A DNA stretch of 64,000 bases, taken from an archaeon. Lineage in GTDB: Archaea; Nanobdellota; Nanobdellia; Woesearchaeales; UBA9642. A program made the position numbers and the translations under genes. How positions within the stretch are numbered: the first letter of the stretch is position 1; each line of letters starts with the position of its first letter. The DNA lies in contig JAGVGF010000002.1 of the NCBI GenBank assembly GCA_020057295.1, forward strand, positions 126,276 to 190,275. The letters are read 5' to 3'. Shown here piece by piece: positions 29,689 through 37,016 of the stretch. The notes below the pieces were generated by a model. That model was given only the letters and a program-made list of their open reading frames with translations. It ran no database searches and was not told where the DNA came from.

Positions 29689-30225
29689 ATGAAGATTATC
29701 AACTCAACAAATAACACGTATGTAAGTGATTATAGTTCTAGTTATACTGCTAATTACACCCTAATTTTATCTAACGCAAATTCAATAACACCCCGATTTT
29801 CTTTAAATAAGATATTAGTTCAGGATAATGAAACAACTCTGCTAAGAGAAAAAGAAATACTTATACCATTGAGTATTATACAAAACAACAGTTCATTAGA
29901 ATCAATAGTTCTGTACTTAAAGGATGTTGTAGGATTAAAATTCTCAGAGATAGCACGAATACTAAACAGAGATCAAAGAACAGTGTGGGTAACATACAAC
30001 AATTCTAAACGGAAAAATATCAAACAAATCCTCTCTAAAAATACTATATTCATTCCATCAAACATATTCTCATCAAGAAAATTCAGCATTTTAGAGACAA
30101 TAGTTCTACATCTAAAAACGAACGAAAACATGACATTTACTCAAATTGCAGAATCATTAGGAAAAAATTATCGCACAATATGGACTGTATACAGAAGAGC
30201 GATGTTTAAGGTAAATTATGATTAA
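29689..30225 (+). CDS. Regulator with two tandem sigma-region-4-like HTH motifs
   Basis: Two internally repeated ~55-residue units cover about 55-115 and 120-176. Each has a helix (SLESIVLYLKD; SILETIVLHLKT), then LKFSEIARILNRDQRTVW or MTFTQIAESLGKNYRTIW, then a basic tail. The FxxIAxxLxRxxRTVWxxY pattern is like the DNA-binding part of sigma region 4. Archaea lack sigma factors, so this is a sigma-4-type DNA-binding protein, not a sigma subunit. The first ~45 residues are Ser/Asn/Thr-rich. Its stop overlaps the ATG of the following family B gene by eight bases, implying co-expression, and it probably regulates the A/B genes. Confidence 0.65.
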   Translation: MKIINSTNNTYVSDYSSSYTANYTLILSNANSITPRFSLNKILVQDNETTLLREKEILIPLSIIQNNSSLESIVLYLKDVVGLKFSEIARILNRDQRTVWVTYNNSKRKNIKQILSKNTIFIPSNIFSSRKFSILETIVLHLKTNENMTFTQIAESLGKNYRTIWTVYRRAMFKVNYD

Positions 30226-30994
30226 TAACGAAGATAATAGGATAGAGAAGAACGACAATTTAGTTAAGAAATTGTTTGCTATAAATAATATATTCTTAAT
30301 ACTATTATTATCTTTATTAGGTTTAACAATACTTTCAAATGTATACGCTATTCCTGTAGGCCCAACAATAATATTCAATTCCACAACTAATGGTTCTCCT
30401 ACACCAGCAGCACAAATAACAACATATGGTGGATCATTCACCACACTTGTATTGAACGTTACTGGTGAAGATTATAGATGGAAAGCATACATTGGTAATG
30501 TTACTGGTAAATTAGCATTAGATGACGCCACGGGTAAAGCAATATTCGATTGGTCTGTAGCAAGTGTAACAGGAGAAGTATATGCTACAAGAAATACGTC
30601 GATAGATTGGTCTACAATAGCATGTGCTGATAATACTACTATAAATAATGAAGATATAGCATTGAATATGTCGTTAAGTGCTCCAGATACAATCAATAAA
30701 ACATTTGTGAACAAAGTGCATAAATCATTCTATGTAGGAACCACATTAATACAGAATAGTACGTGTAAGGCAGTAGCAACATATGTTAATGGTACAGCAC
30801 AAAGTGTTACAGAGAATGCAGTATTCCAGGAAATACTATTAAAAGATGGAACATCTAAACTAATATATTCTACTCTGATTAATCAAAATACTACCGGATA
30901 TAATAATCAAAAATATGATTTCCAATTGATTGTAGCAGAAAATGAATATCAAGCTAGCCCAACGACATATTATTTGTATGTTGAATTAGTATAA
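30218..30994 (+). CDS. Small secreted surface protein, family B (copy 2, divergent)
   Basis: The ATG overlaps the end of the tandem-HTH gene. The N-terminus is longer and charged before the hydrophobic core (NNIFLILLLSLLGLTILSNVYA), with mature start IPVGP. The family B motifs are present: DYRWKAYIGNVTGKLALDDATGKAIFDW, Cys in IACADN and STCKAV, VFQEILLKDG, YDFQLIVAENE, YYLYVEL. It is more distant from the other two B proteins than they are from each other. It stands in B-A order with the A gene at 31423, opposite to the two flanking A-B pairs. Confidence 0.8.
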   Translation: MINNEDNRIEKNDNLVKKLFAINNIFLILLLSLLGLTILSNVYAIPVGPTIIFNSTTNGSPTPAAQITTYGGSFTTLVLNVTGEDYRWKAYIGNVTGKLALDDATGKAIFDWSVASVTGEVYATRNTSIDWSTIACADNTTINNEDIALNMSLSAPDTINKTFVNKVHKSFYVGTTLIQNSTCKAVATYVNGTAQSVTENAVFQEILLKDGTSKLIYSTLINQNTTGYNNQKYDFQLIVAENEYQASPTTYYLYVELV

Positions 30995-31132
30995 TTCGTT
31001 TAACAGAATTATTTGTATGTCTAGAAAATACTCTTTTTTTAATTCTTTATTTTATCTGTCTTAAAACATCTAATTCAATGTTTAATTAATTAATGTATTT
31101 GATTAATTAAAATATTATATTTGTTAATGTAA

Positions 31133-31250
31133 TTTATGAATGAAACGAAAGGTTTAAATATAAGTTCATCCGTTAATATATCAAGATACAAAAACGTATA
31201 CTAAACGTGTTGTATTTCGTCGTCAGAAAATTAAAGATTTTAATCAAAAA
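31133..31250 (+). promoter_or_regulatory. Promoter and leader, copy 1 of a duplicated ~115-bp element
   Basis: The 34 bases at 31133-31166 are identical to 32633-32666. They contain CGAAAGG and the TATA box TTTAAATATAAG. Similarity continues about 80 bases downstream (AAGATACAAAAA, GTATACTAAA, TCGTCAGAAAATTAAA). Predicted transcription start is near 31185, giving a ~240-base leader for the A gene at 31423. An AT-rich inverted repeat (TTAATTAAT type, 31080-31110) lies upstream of both copies in a loose form. Confidence 0.65.
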
Positions 31251-31267
31251 CTTGGATTGATTAAAAT
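31237..31267 (+). promoter_or_regulatory. Leader hairpin (11-bp perfect stem, 9-base loop)
   Basis: ATTTTAATCAA (31237-31247) pairs exactly with TTGATTAAAAT (31257-31267). It lies inside the long 5' leader of the A gene. The loop sequence AACTTGGA is repeated just downstream (31272-31284), so an alternative pairing is possible. This could be a cis-acting RNA element; the stem is AT-only and therefore modest in stability. Confidence 0.4.
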
Positions 31268-31301
31268 TTTTCAAACTTGGATTGAAGGATTGCGTGGATT
31301 T

Positions 31302-31421
31302 ATGAATACAAATTTAAGATATTCGGATGCTTTAGAAACGTTTTCTGTAGGTATTTATTCGATAATAAATTTTACATTTTTAAATATTCTAAATTATGAT
31401 GTGAAAGACGTGGGAGGCTAA
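31302..31421 (+). other. 39-codon upstream ORF in the leader of a family A gene
   Basis: ATG 31302 opens a 39-codon frame ending at TAA 31419-31421, one base before ATG 31423. Its last codons encode the GGGAGG that serves as the SD of the A gene. The predicted peptide (MNTNLRYSDALETFSVGIYS onward) has no recognised domain. It occupies the position held by the ArsR-like regulator in the duplicated segment downstream, and GTGGATTTATG surrounds both starts. It may be a leader peptide or a degenerated regulator gene. Confidence 0.4.
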
Positions 31422-31422
31422 A

Positions 31423-32139
31423 ATGAAGTGGGATAAAATATTTATTATGTTAATGATTGGATTGTTGTCTGTAGTCGTAGTTACTGCAGTTCCAACAGGA
31501 CCATCAGCTACAAATATATTGAGTAGTAGCAGATATGGTACAGCATCAGCAGCTAATCTTTCAGCGATTGCTGGTAATGTGACTGAGATAAATTTCAATG
31601 CCACAGCTGTAACTCAGACTTGGCAAGGTTACTTTGGTAACATCACTGGAACAATAGTTCTAGGTAATTCTAACAATCAAACATTGTATAATTGGAATTC
31701 TGCAAATCCATCAGGAGAGATTTATGCTACAAGATCAGCAGCTACTCCAACATGGGCAAGTATTAAATGTGCAAATCAAACTGAAGTAAATTCTGAGGAT
31801 ACGACATTAGCTACAGGAACAACAGATGCTGACAGAGTAAATTATACTTTTTTAAACACTACAGTATTTAGTAATTTCTACGTTGGTACTCAATTGATTA
31901 ATAGAAGTGCACAAGATTGTTACGCTGTAAGATTATACAATTCAACAGCTGAATCATCAAGTAATTTCCAGGAAGTATTATTATCCGACACGAGTGTTGT
32001 GTTATACACTGCATTGTTAACTCAGGATTCTACTGGATTCGATGGTGCTACACATGATTTCGAGATGTTAGTAGGAGAAAATGGTCATAGCGGTGATTCT
32101 TCAACAACGCCATATTACTTCTATCTTGAGATACAATAA
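31423..32139 (+). CDS. Small secreted surface protein, family A (copy 2)
   Basis: GGGAGG directly upstream sets ATG 31423. Signal peptide FIMLMIGLLSVVVVTA is followed by mature N-terminus VPTGPS. All family A marks are present: SSSRYGTASAANLSAIAG, TWQGYFGNITGTIVLG, GEIYATRS, Cys in IKCANQTE and QDCYAV, NFQEVLLSDTS, HDFEMLVGENGH, YYFYLEI. It is very similar to copy 3 at 33507, so these two are the closest A pair. The NFQEVLLSDTS segment lines up with SSFETGILWDTS in the second giant protein. No membrane anchor. Surface location inferred from the signal peptide and sequons. Confidence 0.8.
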   Translation: MKWDKIFIMLMIGLLSVVVVTAVPTGPSATNILSSSRYGTASAANLSAIAGNVTEINFNATAVTQTWQGYFGNITGTIVLGNSNNQTLYNWNSANPSGEIYATRSAATPTWASIKCANQTEVNSEDTTLATGTTDADRVNYTFLNTTVFSNFYVGTQLINRSAQDCYAVRLYNSTAESSSNFQEVLLSDTSVVLYTALLTQDSTGFDGATHDFEMLVGENGHSGDSSTTPYYFYLEIQ

Positions 32140-32632
32140 ACTTTAATTATTTTTATTTTATTCTTTTATTTTTATTTGATTTATTCTTTATTTATTATTA
32201 GTTCTTCTTGTCTTTGTTCTTTGTGTTATCTGTATTGCTTTGTGTCTGATTTTTTATGTTCTTAAATGATTCCTTACGTTATGATGTTGGTTTTTTTTTC
32301 TTTATGTTTTCTTGGTTGTCTTTCTTAACTAATCTTGTTTTTGATCGTTACTTATTTCCAATCGCTATGCATCATTAAGAGTGTATATTTATGCCGATTT
32401 GCCTTCTTACTTCTTATTTGTTTTCTTGTGTATCATTCATTATAATATTATATACTTCAGATGCTTGTTGATAAATGTATATTTTTATGTTTAGGTATGT
32501 TTTTTGTTTTAAGGCTCTTTAAAATCTTATTTCAATATTTAATTAAATATAGTAAATGCTATATTACAGTAACTAATATATTATATTCTTTTGTTTATTT
32601 AATTAAATACTGTCTCATGTTCTTTATTTTAC
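32140..32632. other. T-rich intergenic stretch, no gene seen
   Basis: The strand is strongly T-rich with several T6-T9 runs (32289-32297 among them), suitable for transcription termination after the A gene. A 60-codon frame at 32461 is made of Leu/Ile/Phe/Tyr from T-rich DNA, lacks an SD and is not called. An ATATAG...CTATAT inverted repeat occurs near 32548-32565. Confidence 0.4.
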
Positions 32633-32760
32633 TTTATGAATGAAACGAAAGGTTTAAATATAAGTTAGTACATAGATATATTAAGATACAAAAATGTATA
32701 CTAAAATACATTAAATTTGTCGTCGGAAAATTAAAAGATTTAAGCAAAATGTTTTTTGTT
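32633..32760 (+). promoter_or_regulatory. Promoter and leader, copy 2 of the duplicated element
   Basis: Bases 32633-32666 are identical to 31133-31166, exactly 1,500 bases away. The downstream part has diverged and here carries AATGTAT...ATACATT (32684-32703), a 7-bp inverted repeat with a six-base loop. Predicted start is near 32685. It drives the operon regulator-A-B-C at 32906-35909. Confidence 0.65.
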
Positions 32761-32762
32761 AA

Positions 32763-32782
32763 CGTTTTCGCGTAAGAAAACG
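32763..32782 (+). promoter_or_regulatory. Leader hairpin (7-bp stem) in the regulator operon leader
   Basis: CGTTTTC (32763-32769) pairs with GAAAACG (32776-32782) across GCGTAA, followed by an A-rich run. It lies in the same part of the leader as the hairpin at 31237, though the sequence differs. A conserved structured leader is possible. Confidence 0.35.
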
Positions 32783-32859
32783 ATAAAAAATACAATAAAT
32801 AAGCTAACAATCACAAATTAACTGTCAAGAATTGCTTGGAAATCTCGAAGGTGGAGACA

Positions 32860-32892
32860 ATGTTCAAAGTAGATGTCTCTATGCACTTTTGA
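32860..32892 (+). other. Short upstream ORF (10 codons) before the ArsR-like regulator
   Basis: ATG 32860 has the best SD in the leader (AAGGTGGAG, 32848-32856) and encodes MFKVDVSMHF, ending 13 bases before ATG 32906. The regulator start itself has only GAGGG at 32891-32895. The arrangement fits a leader peptide that modulates regulator translation. Confidence 0.35.
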
Positions 32893-32905
32893 GGGTTGTG
32901 GATTT

Positions 32906-33505
32906 ATGGAACAAGAGACGTTATTCACGTCATCGAAATGGGACATCCTAAAATGTTTGGAATCAGCTAAAAAGTCACCATTAGATTTAGCTAAAGAAAC
33001 GAATACTTCTGTTGCAAATATTTCTCAACAATTAAGATTATTAGAACTAGCCGGATTTGTAAAAAGTGAGAGAATCTCTAATAGAGACAAAGGTTTACCA
33101 AGAATTCTATACTCACTAGCGGAAAATTATTCTTACCTTGTTGTATCAACTCCAGGATTTGTTGATAAAAAATTCTTAAAATTACAAGATTATCAAAAAT
33201 GCACATTAAGAATATGGTTCTTAGATAATCCTTCAGTACAAAGATATGTTGAAAGATTCTTCTGGAGTATTGAAAAGCATCTAGAAAAAATCGATATTCT
33301 AGCAATGGACACTAAAGATTCTAACACTATAAATGTATATATTTCTACAGCTAATGCTGATATAAAAAAATCCATTAAAGATTTAACTATAGATGGTCAA
33401 AATGGTTCGAAAAAATTTGTTGTAACATTTGTCAAAGATCAAGATTTGAAGAAATTATCAAACTTATATGTTATTCATGATTCAAAAAATGTGGTGAACA
33501 AATAA
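32906..33505 (+). CDS. ArsR-type winged-helix regulator
   Basis: ATG 32906 (MEQETLFTSSKWDILKCLES) is preferred over an in-frame ATG at 32873, because homologous domains begin here and the 11 extra residues look unrelated. A winged helix occupies residues 1-75: PLDLAKETNTSVANISQQLRLLELAGFVKSER, then a wing with RDKGLPRILYSLA. The C-terminal half (about 100-195) is alpha/beta (KIDILAMDTKDSNTINVYIST, KKFVVTFVKDQDL), similar in plan to the sensor-like half of the regulator at 5010. It is the first gene of an operon with tight one-base junctions to family A, B and C genes. Regulation of that operon, possibly autoregulation, is inferred. Confidence 0.7.
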   Translation: MEQETLFTSSKWDILKCLESAKKSPLDLAKETNTSVANISQQLRLLELAGFVKSERISNRDKGLPRILYSLAENYSYLVVSTPGFVDKKFLKLQDYQKCTLRIWFLDNPSVQRYVERFFWSIEKHLEKIDILAMDTKDSNTINVYISTANADIKKSIKDLTIDGQNGSKKFVVTFVKDQDLKKLSNLYVIHDSKNVVNK

Positions 33506-33506
33506 A

Positions 33507-34223
33507 ATGAATTTACTAAAAATATTCGGAATAGTGCTGGTAAGCGTACTATCACTAGTATCAATAGCTTATGCCGTGCCAACTGGTCCGTCTAATATCA
33601 ATGTAATCTCTAGTTCAAGATATCCTGTAAGTTCAGCAAGCAATCTTTCAGCTATAGCTGGTAATGTTACTGAAGTGAATTTCATTTCAAATGCTGTAAC
33701 TCAGACTTGGCAAGGTTATTTTGGTAATGCTTCAGGTACTGTATTATTAGGAAATTCAAACAATCAAACATTATATGATTGGAGTCAGGCTTCACCATCT
33801 GGAGAGATTTATGCTACTAGATCCGTGTCTACTCCAACATGGGCCAATATTAGGTGTGCAAATGTAACAAATGTCGATGATGAAGATACTGCCTTAGGTG
33901 TTAATCAATCTACAGATCAGGACTCTGTGAATAAGACATTCCTAAATACCACTACATTCCCACAATTTTATGTTGGTTCAATTAATATTAATACAACACA
34001 ATCATGTTATGCTACCGCATTACGTAATACAACAGGCATATCACAAAGCTTTAAGGAAGTACTTTTGCATGATAATGCCATGATGATATACACTGCATTG
34101 TTGACACAGGACTCTTTAGGTTTTGACGGTGCTACTCACGATTTCGAGATGTTAGTAGGAGAAAATGGTCATTTAGGTGACACAAATCCTACACCTTATT
34201 ACTTTTATTTGGAGCTACAATAA
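33507..34223 (+). CDS. Small secreted surface protein, family A (copy 3)
   Basis: The gene starts one base after the regulator stop codon. The signal peptide (IVLVSVLSLVSIAYA) leaves VPTGPS. It is nearly collinear with copy 2 (SSSRYPVSSASNLSAIAGNV, TWQGYFGNASGTVLLG, GEIYATRS, IRCANVT, QSCYAT, FKEVLLHDN, HDFEMLVGENGH, YYFYLEL). The Cys pair is conserved. It is co-transcribed with, and overlaps by one base, the B gene, implying balanced production of A and B subunits here. No catalytic residues are apparent. A structural role is inferred. Confidence 0.8.
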   Translation: MNLLKIFGIVLVSVLSLVSIAYAVPTGPSNINVISSSRYPVSSASNLSAIAGNVTEVNFISNAVTQTWQGYFGNASGTVLLGNSNNQTLYDWSQASPSGEIYATRSVSTPTWANIRCANVTNVDDEDTALGVNQSTDQDSVNKTFLNTTTFPQFYVGSININTTQSCYATALRNTTGISQSFKEVLLHDNAMMIYTALLTQDSLGFDGATHDFEMLVGENGHLGDTNPTPYYFYLELQ

Positions 34224-34978
34224 TGATATACATAAAAGAAAAATGGATGGAGAATTTTATTAAAATATTGTTTATTATACTAATAGTTGCGTCTATAGTT
34301 AGTATATTTGGACAAGTTATCGCATTACCAAGTGGTCCAACATTAAATTATTTATCTAATACCAGTGCTCCAACAATATCTACAAATAGATCTCAAGATA
34401 TTAAAGGTACAATTACAACTATTACTTTAAATCTTGCTCAACAAGATTATAAGTGGAAGGCTTACGTTGGTAATGTTACTGGTAGTTTAAGTTTAGATAA
34501 TGCTAACAGCAAATCTATCTACGATTGGGCATTAACAAGTATAACTGGAGAAGTATATGTATCCAGGGCTTCAACAGTTAATTGGAATAATATATCTTGT
34601 GTAAATCAGACTGTGATAAATTCCGAGCAAACAGCATTAGGAATTGCATCAAACATCCCAGACAGTATCAATGCTACTTTTAATAATTCAAAACACAAAA
34701 ATTTTGTCGTGGCTACAGCCAACATTACTAATAGTACATGCAGAGCAATAGCTACTTATCTTAATGATACTGCACAAACAGTCAATGAGACAGCATTATT
34801 CCAGGAAATTTTATTGAAAGATGATATAACTAATAGCATGGTTTATACTTCCATAATTGAACCAACTAAACCATTAGGATATGATGGTCTAAATAATTAT
34901 AATTTTCAGTTATTAGTTGCGGAAAATGAATCTGCAACAATACCTACAACATATTACTTTTATGTAGAGTTAGGATAA
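34223..34978 (+). CDS. Small secreted surface protein, family B (copy 3)
   Basis: The ATG overlaps the A stop codon (TAATG); an alternative ATG lies at 34247. The signal peptide (FIKILFIILIVASIVSIFGQVIA) gives mature LPSGP. It is a close copy of the B protein at 28656: GTITTITL, QQDYKWKAYVGNVTG, SIYDWAL, VNWNN(I/V)SCVNQ, YLNDTAQTVNETALFQE, LLVAENES, YYFYVEL. Its nearest B relative is therefore in the first pair, whereas its A partner's nearest relative is in the middle pair. That crossing pattern indicates shuffling or conversion between segments. Followed one base later by the family C gene. Confidence 0.8.
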   Translation: MIYIKEKWMENFIKILFIILIVASIVSIFGQVIALPSGPTLNYLSNTSAPTISTNRSQDIKGTITTITLNLAQQDYKWKAYVGNVTGSLSLDNANSKSIYDWALTSITGEVYVSRASTVNWNNISCVNQTVINSEQTALGIASNIPDSINATFNNSKHKNFVVATANITNSTCRAIATYLNDTAQTVNETALFQEILLKDDITNSMVYTSIIEPTKPLGYDGLNNYNFQLLVAENESATIPTTYYFYVELG

Positions 34979-34979
34979 A

Positions 34980-35909
34980 ATGAAAAAATCGACTAATATA
35001 CCAATAATCGTAGCATTGTTAATAGTAGTTGCTATATTATTTTTTGTAGTTCCTACTTCATTTGCTGCAAATATTGTTGGTACAAATTATAAAAATGTAA
35101 CTGTACGTACTTCTGTAAATATTACTAACTCTAATCCTGAAGTCTTAGCATTAGTGGCTTATGATACATCTAATGTTTCATTGAATAATATTACAGTAAA
35201 TGCTGGCGCGTTGAAATCTATTAGTTGTAATGCTAGTGTTAGAGATTGGAATGGTTATAATGATATAACTTTAGTATCTGCAACTCTATATCACATTACC
35301 AATAATTCAATTGGTCCTAATAGCAACAACACTCATTATACTAATTCATCTTGTACATTAAATGCAAGTACAGGAACATATACTGGATGGTATACTTGCA
35401 CTTTTGATTTATTATACTATGCTAACAATGGTACATGGACATGTAATGTTACTGCTAGAGATACTTATAGTAAAAATGGATCATTAACAAATACTACTTA
35501 TTTGTATCCTGTTTATGCATTAAATATTACTGATGGCATAGATTACGGTCCTGTTGCTGTAGAAACATTTTCAAGTGATATTGGAGCAAACATTACTAAC
35601 TTTGGTAATATGAATATTAATATCACTGTAGAAGGTTATGGTGTTACTCGTGGTGATGGTTTGGCAATGAATTGTACTATTAATGGTAATATCACTGTCG
35701 GTAATGAGAAATTTGCTACAAGTGCAGGAGTAGCTTATGCTTCAAAAAATAATTTAACAAGTTCAGCAGCTCTTATTCCAGGATTGATGATGCCTAAGCA
35801 ATCTAACGATACGCAAGTGATTAATGCTACATACTGGCAATTATATATCCCTCCAAATCCTGCTGGTAACTGTACAGGATTTGTAATATTCAGTGCGGAA
35901 GCACCATAA
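34980..35909 (+). CDS. Secreted surface protein, family C (copy 1)
   Basis: The signal peptide (IIVALLIVVAILFFVVPTSFA) is followed by ANIVGTNYKNVTV. The ~285-residue mature chain is beta-rich, dense in sequons and has exactly six cysteines (ISCNASV, SSCTLN, YTCTFD, WTCNVT, MNCTIN, GNCTGF), all conserved in the other three copies of this domain. Other marks are RDWNGYND, ALNITDGIDYG, GNMNINITVEGYGVTRGDGLAMNC, ATYWQLYIPP and the terminal FSAEAP. It is the last gene of the regulator-A-B-C operon. Three disulfides and a surface structural role are inferred; no catalytic motif is seen. Confidence 0.8.
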   Translation: MKKSTNIPIIVALLIVVAILFFVVPTSFAANIVGTNYKNVTVRTSVNITNSNPEVLALVAYDTSNVSLNNITVNAGALKSISCNASVRDWNGYNDITLVSATLYHITNNSIGPNSNNTHYTNSSCTLNASTGTYTGWYTCTFDLLYYANNGTWTCNVTARDTYSKNGSLTNTTYLYPVYALNITDGIDYGPVAVETFSSDIGANITNFGNMNINITVEGYGVTRGDGLAMNCTINGNITVGNEKFATSAGVAYASKNNLTSSAALIPGLMMPKQSNDTQVINATYWQLYIPPNPAGNCTGFVIFSAEAP

Positions 35910-36123
35910 GTTGTAAAACTATATACTTTTTTTTCTTATAATTCTATTTATTTTTAATCATATAATACTTTTTGTTTTTAGTGTTTATAGGTTCTATTTC
36001 TCATTTATTCTTATTTTTTTTAATTGTATCTATTAATAGAATTTAAGCATAAAGTAAGTAAAAAAGTAAGTAATTTTATAAGTAAATAGTTAAATTTAAA
36101 AACACGTTAAACTAAGAAATAAG
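35910..36123 (+). other. Terminator-like T tract and promoter of the AbrB-like gene
   Basis: A T-run (near 35928-35935) and further T-rich tracts to about 36020 fit termination of the A-B-C operon. AGTAAGTAA-type repeats near 36053-36086 are followed by a TATA element (TTAAATTTAAAA, 36089-36100), placing the start near ATG 36124, so that mRNA is probably leaderless. Confidence 0.45.
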
Positions 36124-36309
36124 ATGGTCGTACAGTTTAAACGTAAACTTTATCCAAGAGGCGGGAGTTATGAAACAACTATTCCTATACAACTATTATT
36201 CTCTTTAGACTTATCAAAAAAACACGACGCAATATTCGAATATGATCCTAAATCTAGTAGGTGGTACATCGTATTTAAAGAATCAAAAAAATTCAAAGAT
36301 AAAAGATAA
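36124..36309 (+). CDS. SpoVT/AbrB-like DNA-binding protein
   Basis: The 61-residue protein has the swapped-hairpin AbrB pattern: KRKLYPRGGSYETTIPIQLL as the first strand-turn-strand with its TIP motif, LDLSKKHDAIFEYD as the next, and WYIVFKES as the last strand. The spacing matches archaeal SpoVT/AbrB domains of 45-50 residues. Such proteins dimerise and bind DNA as transition regulators or antitoxins; no toxin gene is next to it. It precedes two surface-protein genes and may regulate them. A leaderless start is likely. Confidence 0.7.
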   Translation: MVVQFKRKLYPRGGSYETTIPIQLLFSLDLSKKHDAIFEYDPKSSRWYIVFKESKKFKDKR

Positions 36310-36340
36310 TACTAAAAATTTAATTAATTAAAAAGATAAA

Positions 36341-37015
36341 ATGAAATATTATCAAAACAAAGTGTTATTAGTATCCGTAATTTTAATAGTTTTAGCGCTA
36401 TTCATATATTTTGAACGAAACAATTATATGAGTGGATTAACAGGCAGTGCAATAACCAATACACAAGTTACAATAATACCAGCTTTGCCAGCTAACTGTT
36501 CCTTACATTTAAATCCTGGATGGAATTTAGTTTCATTTTATTGCTTAGGTTTATTTACTGATAGGAGTGCTGTTTTAAGTTCTATTGATGGACAGTATAC
36601 AAAAATATTTTCGTATAATCCCTATGATACTAGTGATCCATGGAAAAGTTATAATCCTAATCTTCCTGCAGGTATAGTACAGCAATTGAATAATATGGAT
36701 AGAATGTCTGGATATTGGATATATATCCCTACAGGTGCAGACTTAACTTATGAAGGAGTTAATAAAACTTCATCAACCATAACTATGAAGACCGGATGGA
36801 ATCTTATAGGATATCCGAGTATTACTACTAGAAATATAAATAACACTTTAAACAATATATCTTTTACAATTATACAACGTTATAATACTACTTCAGACAC
36901 GTGGTTAGTATATATTAATGGTTCATCAAATAATACATTAAACACCTTAGATACTTACGTAGGGTATTGGATTAATGTAACTAGTGATCAAAGTTTAATA
37001 ATTTATAATCCATAA
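36341..37015 (+). CDS. Secreted or anchored protein with two PGWNLV-type repeats
   Basis: An N-terminal hydrophobic helix (LLVSVILIVLALFIYF, about 8-24) is followed by GLTGSAIT, a motif common just after the signal anchor in DPANN surface proteins. Two ~85-residue beta repeats follow, beginning LNPGWNLVSFYC and MKTGWNLIGYPS. Each continues to a segment like SGYWIYIP or VGYWINVT. The GWNLxG/GYWI pairing is known from many archaeal and bacterial extracellular proteins of undefined role. One base separates it from the next gene, so they are probably co-transcribed. Ligand unknown. Confidence 0.65.
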   Translation: MKYYQNKVLLVSVILIVLALFIYFERNNYMSGLTGSAITNTQVTIIPALPANCSLHLNPGWNLVSFYCLGLFTDRSAVLSSIDGQYTKIFSYNPYDTSDPWKSYNPNLPAGIVQQLNNMDRMSGYWIYIPTGADLTYEGVNKTSSTITMKTGWNLIGYPSITTRNINNTLNNISFTIIQRYNTTSDTWLVYINGSSNNTLNTLDTYVGYWINVTSDQSLIIYNP

Positions 37016-37016
37016 A

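Noticed and set aside
32461..32643. 60-codon hydrophobic frame in the gap before the duplicated promoter
   Set aside because: Composition reflects T-rich DNA (Leu, Ile, Phe, Tyr); no SD, and the end runs into the conserved promoter block.
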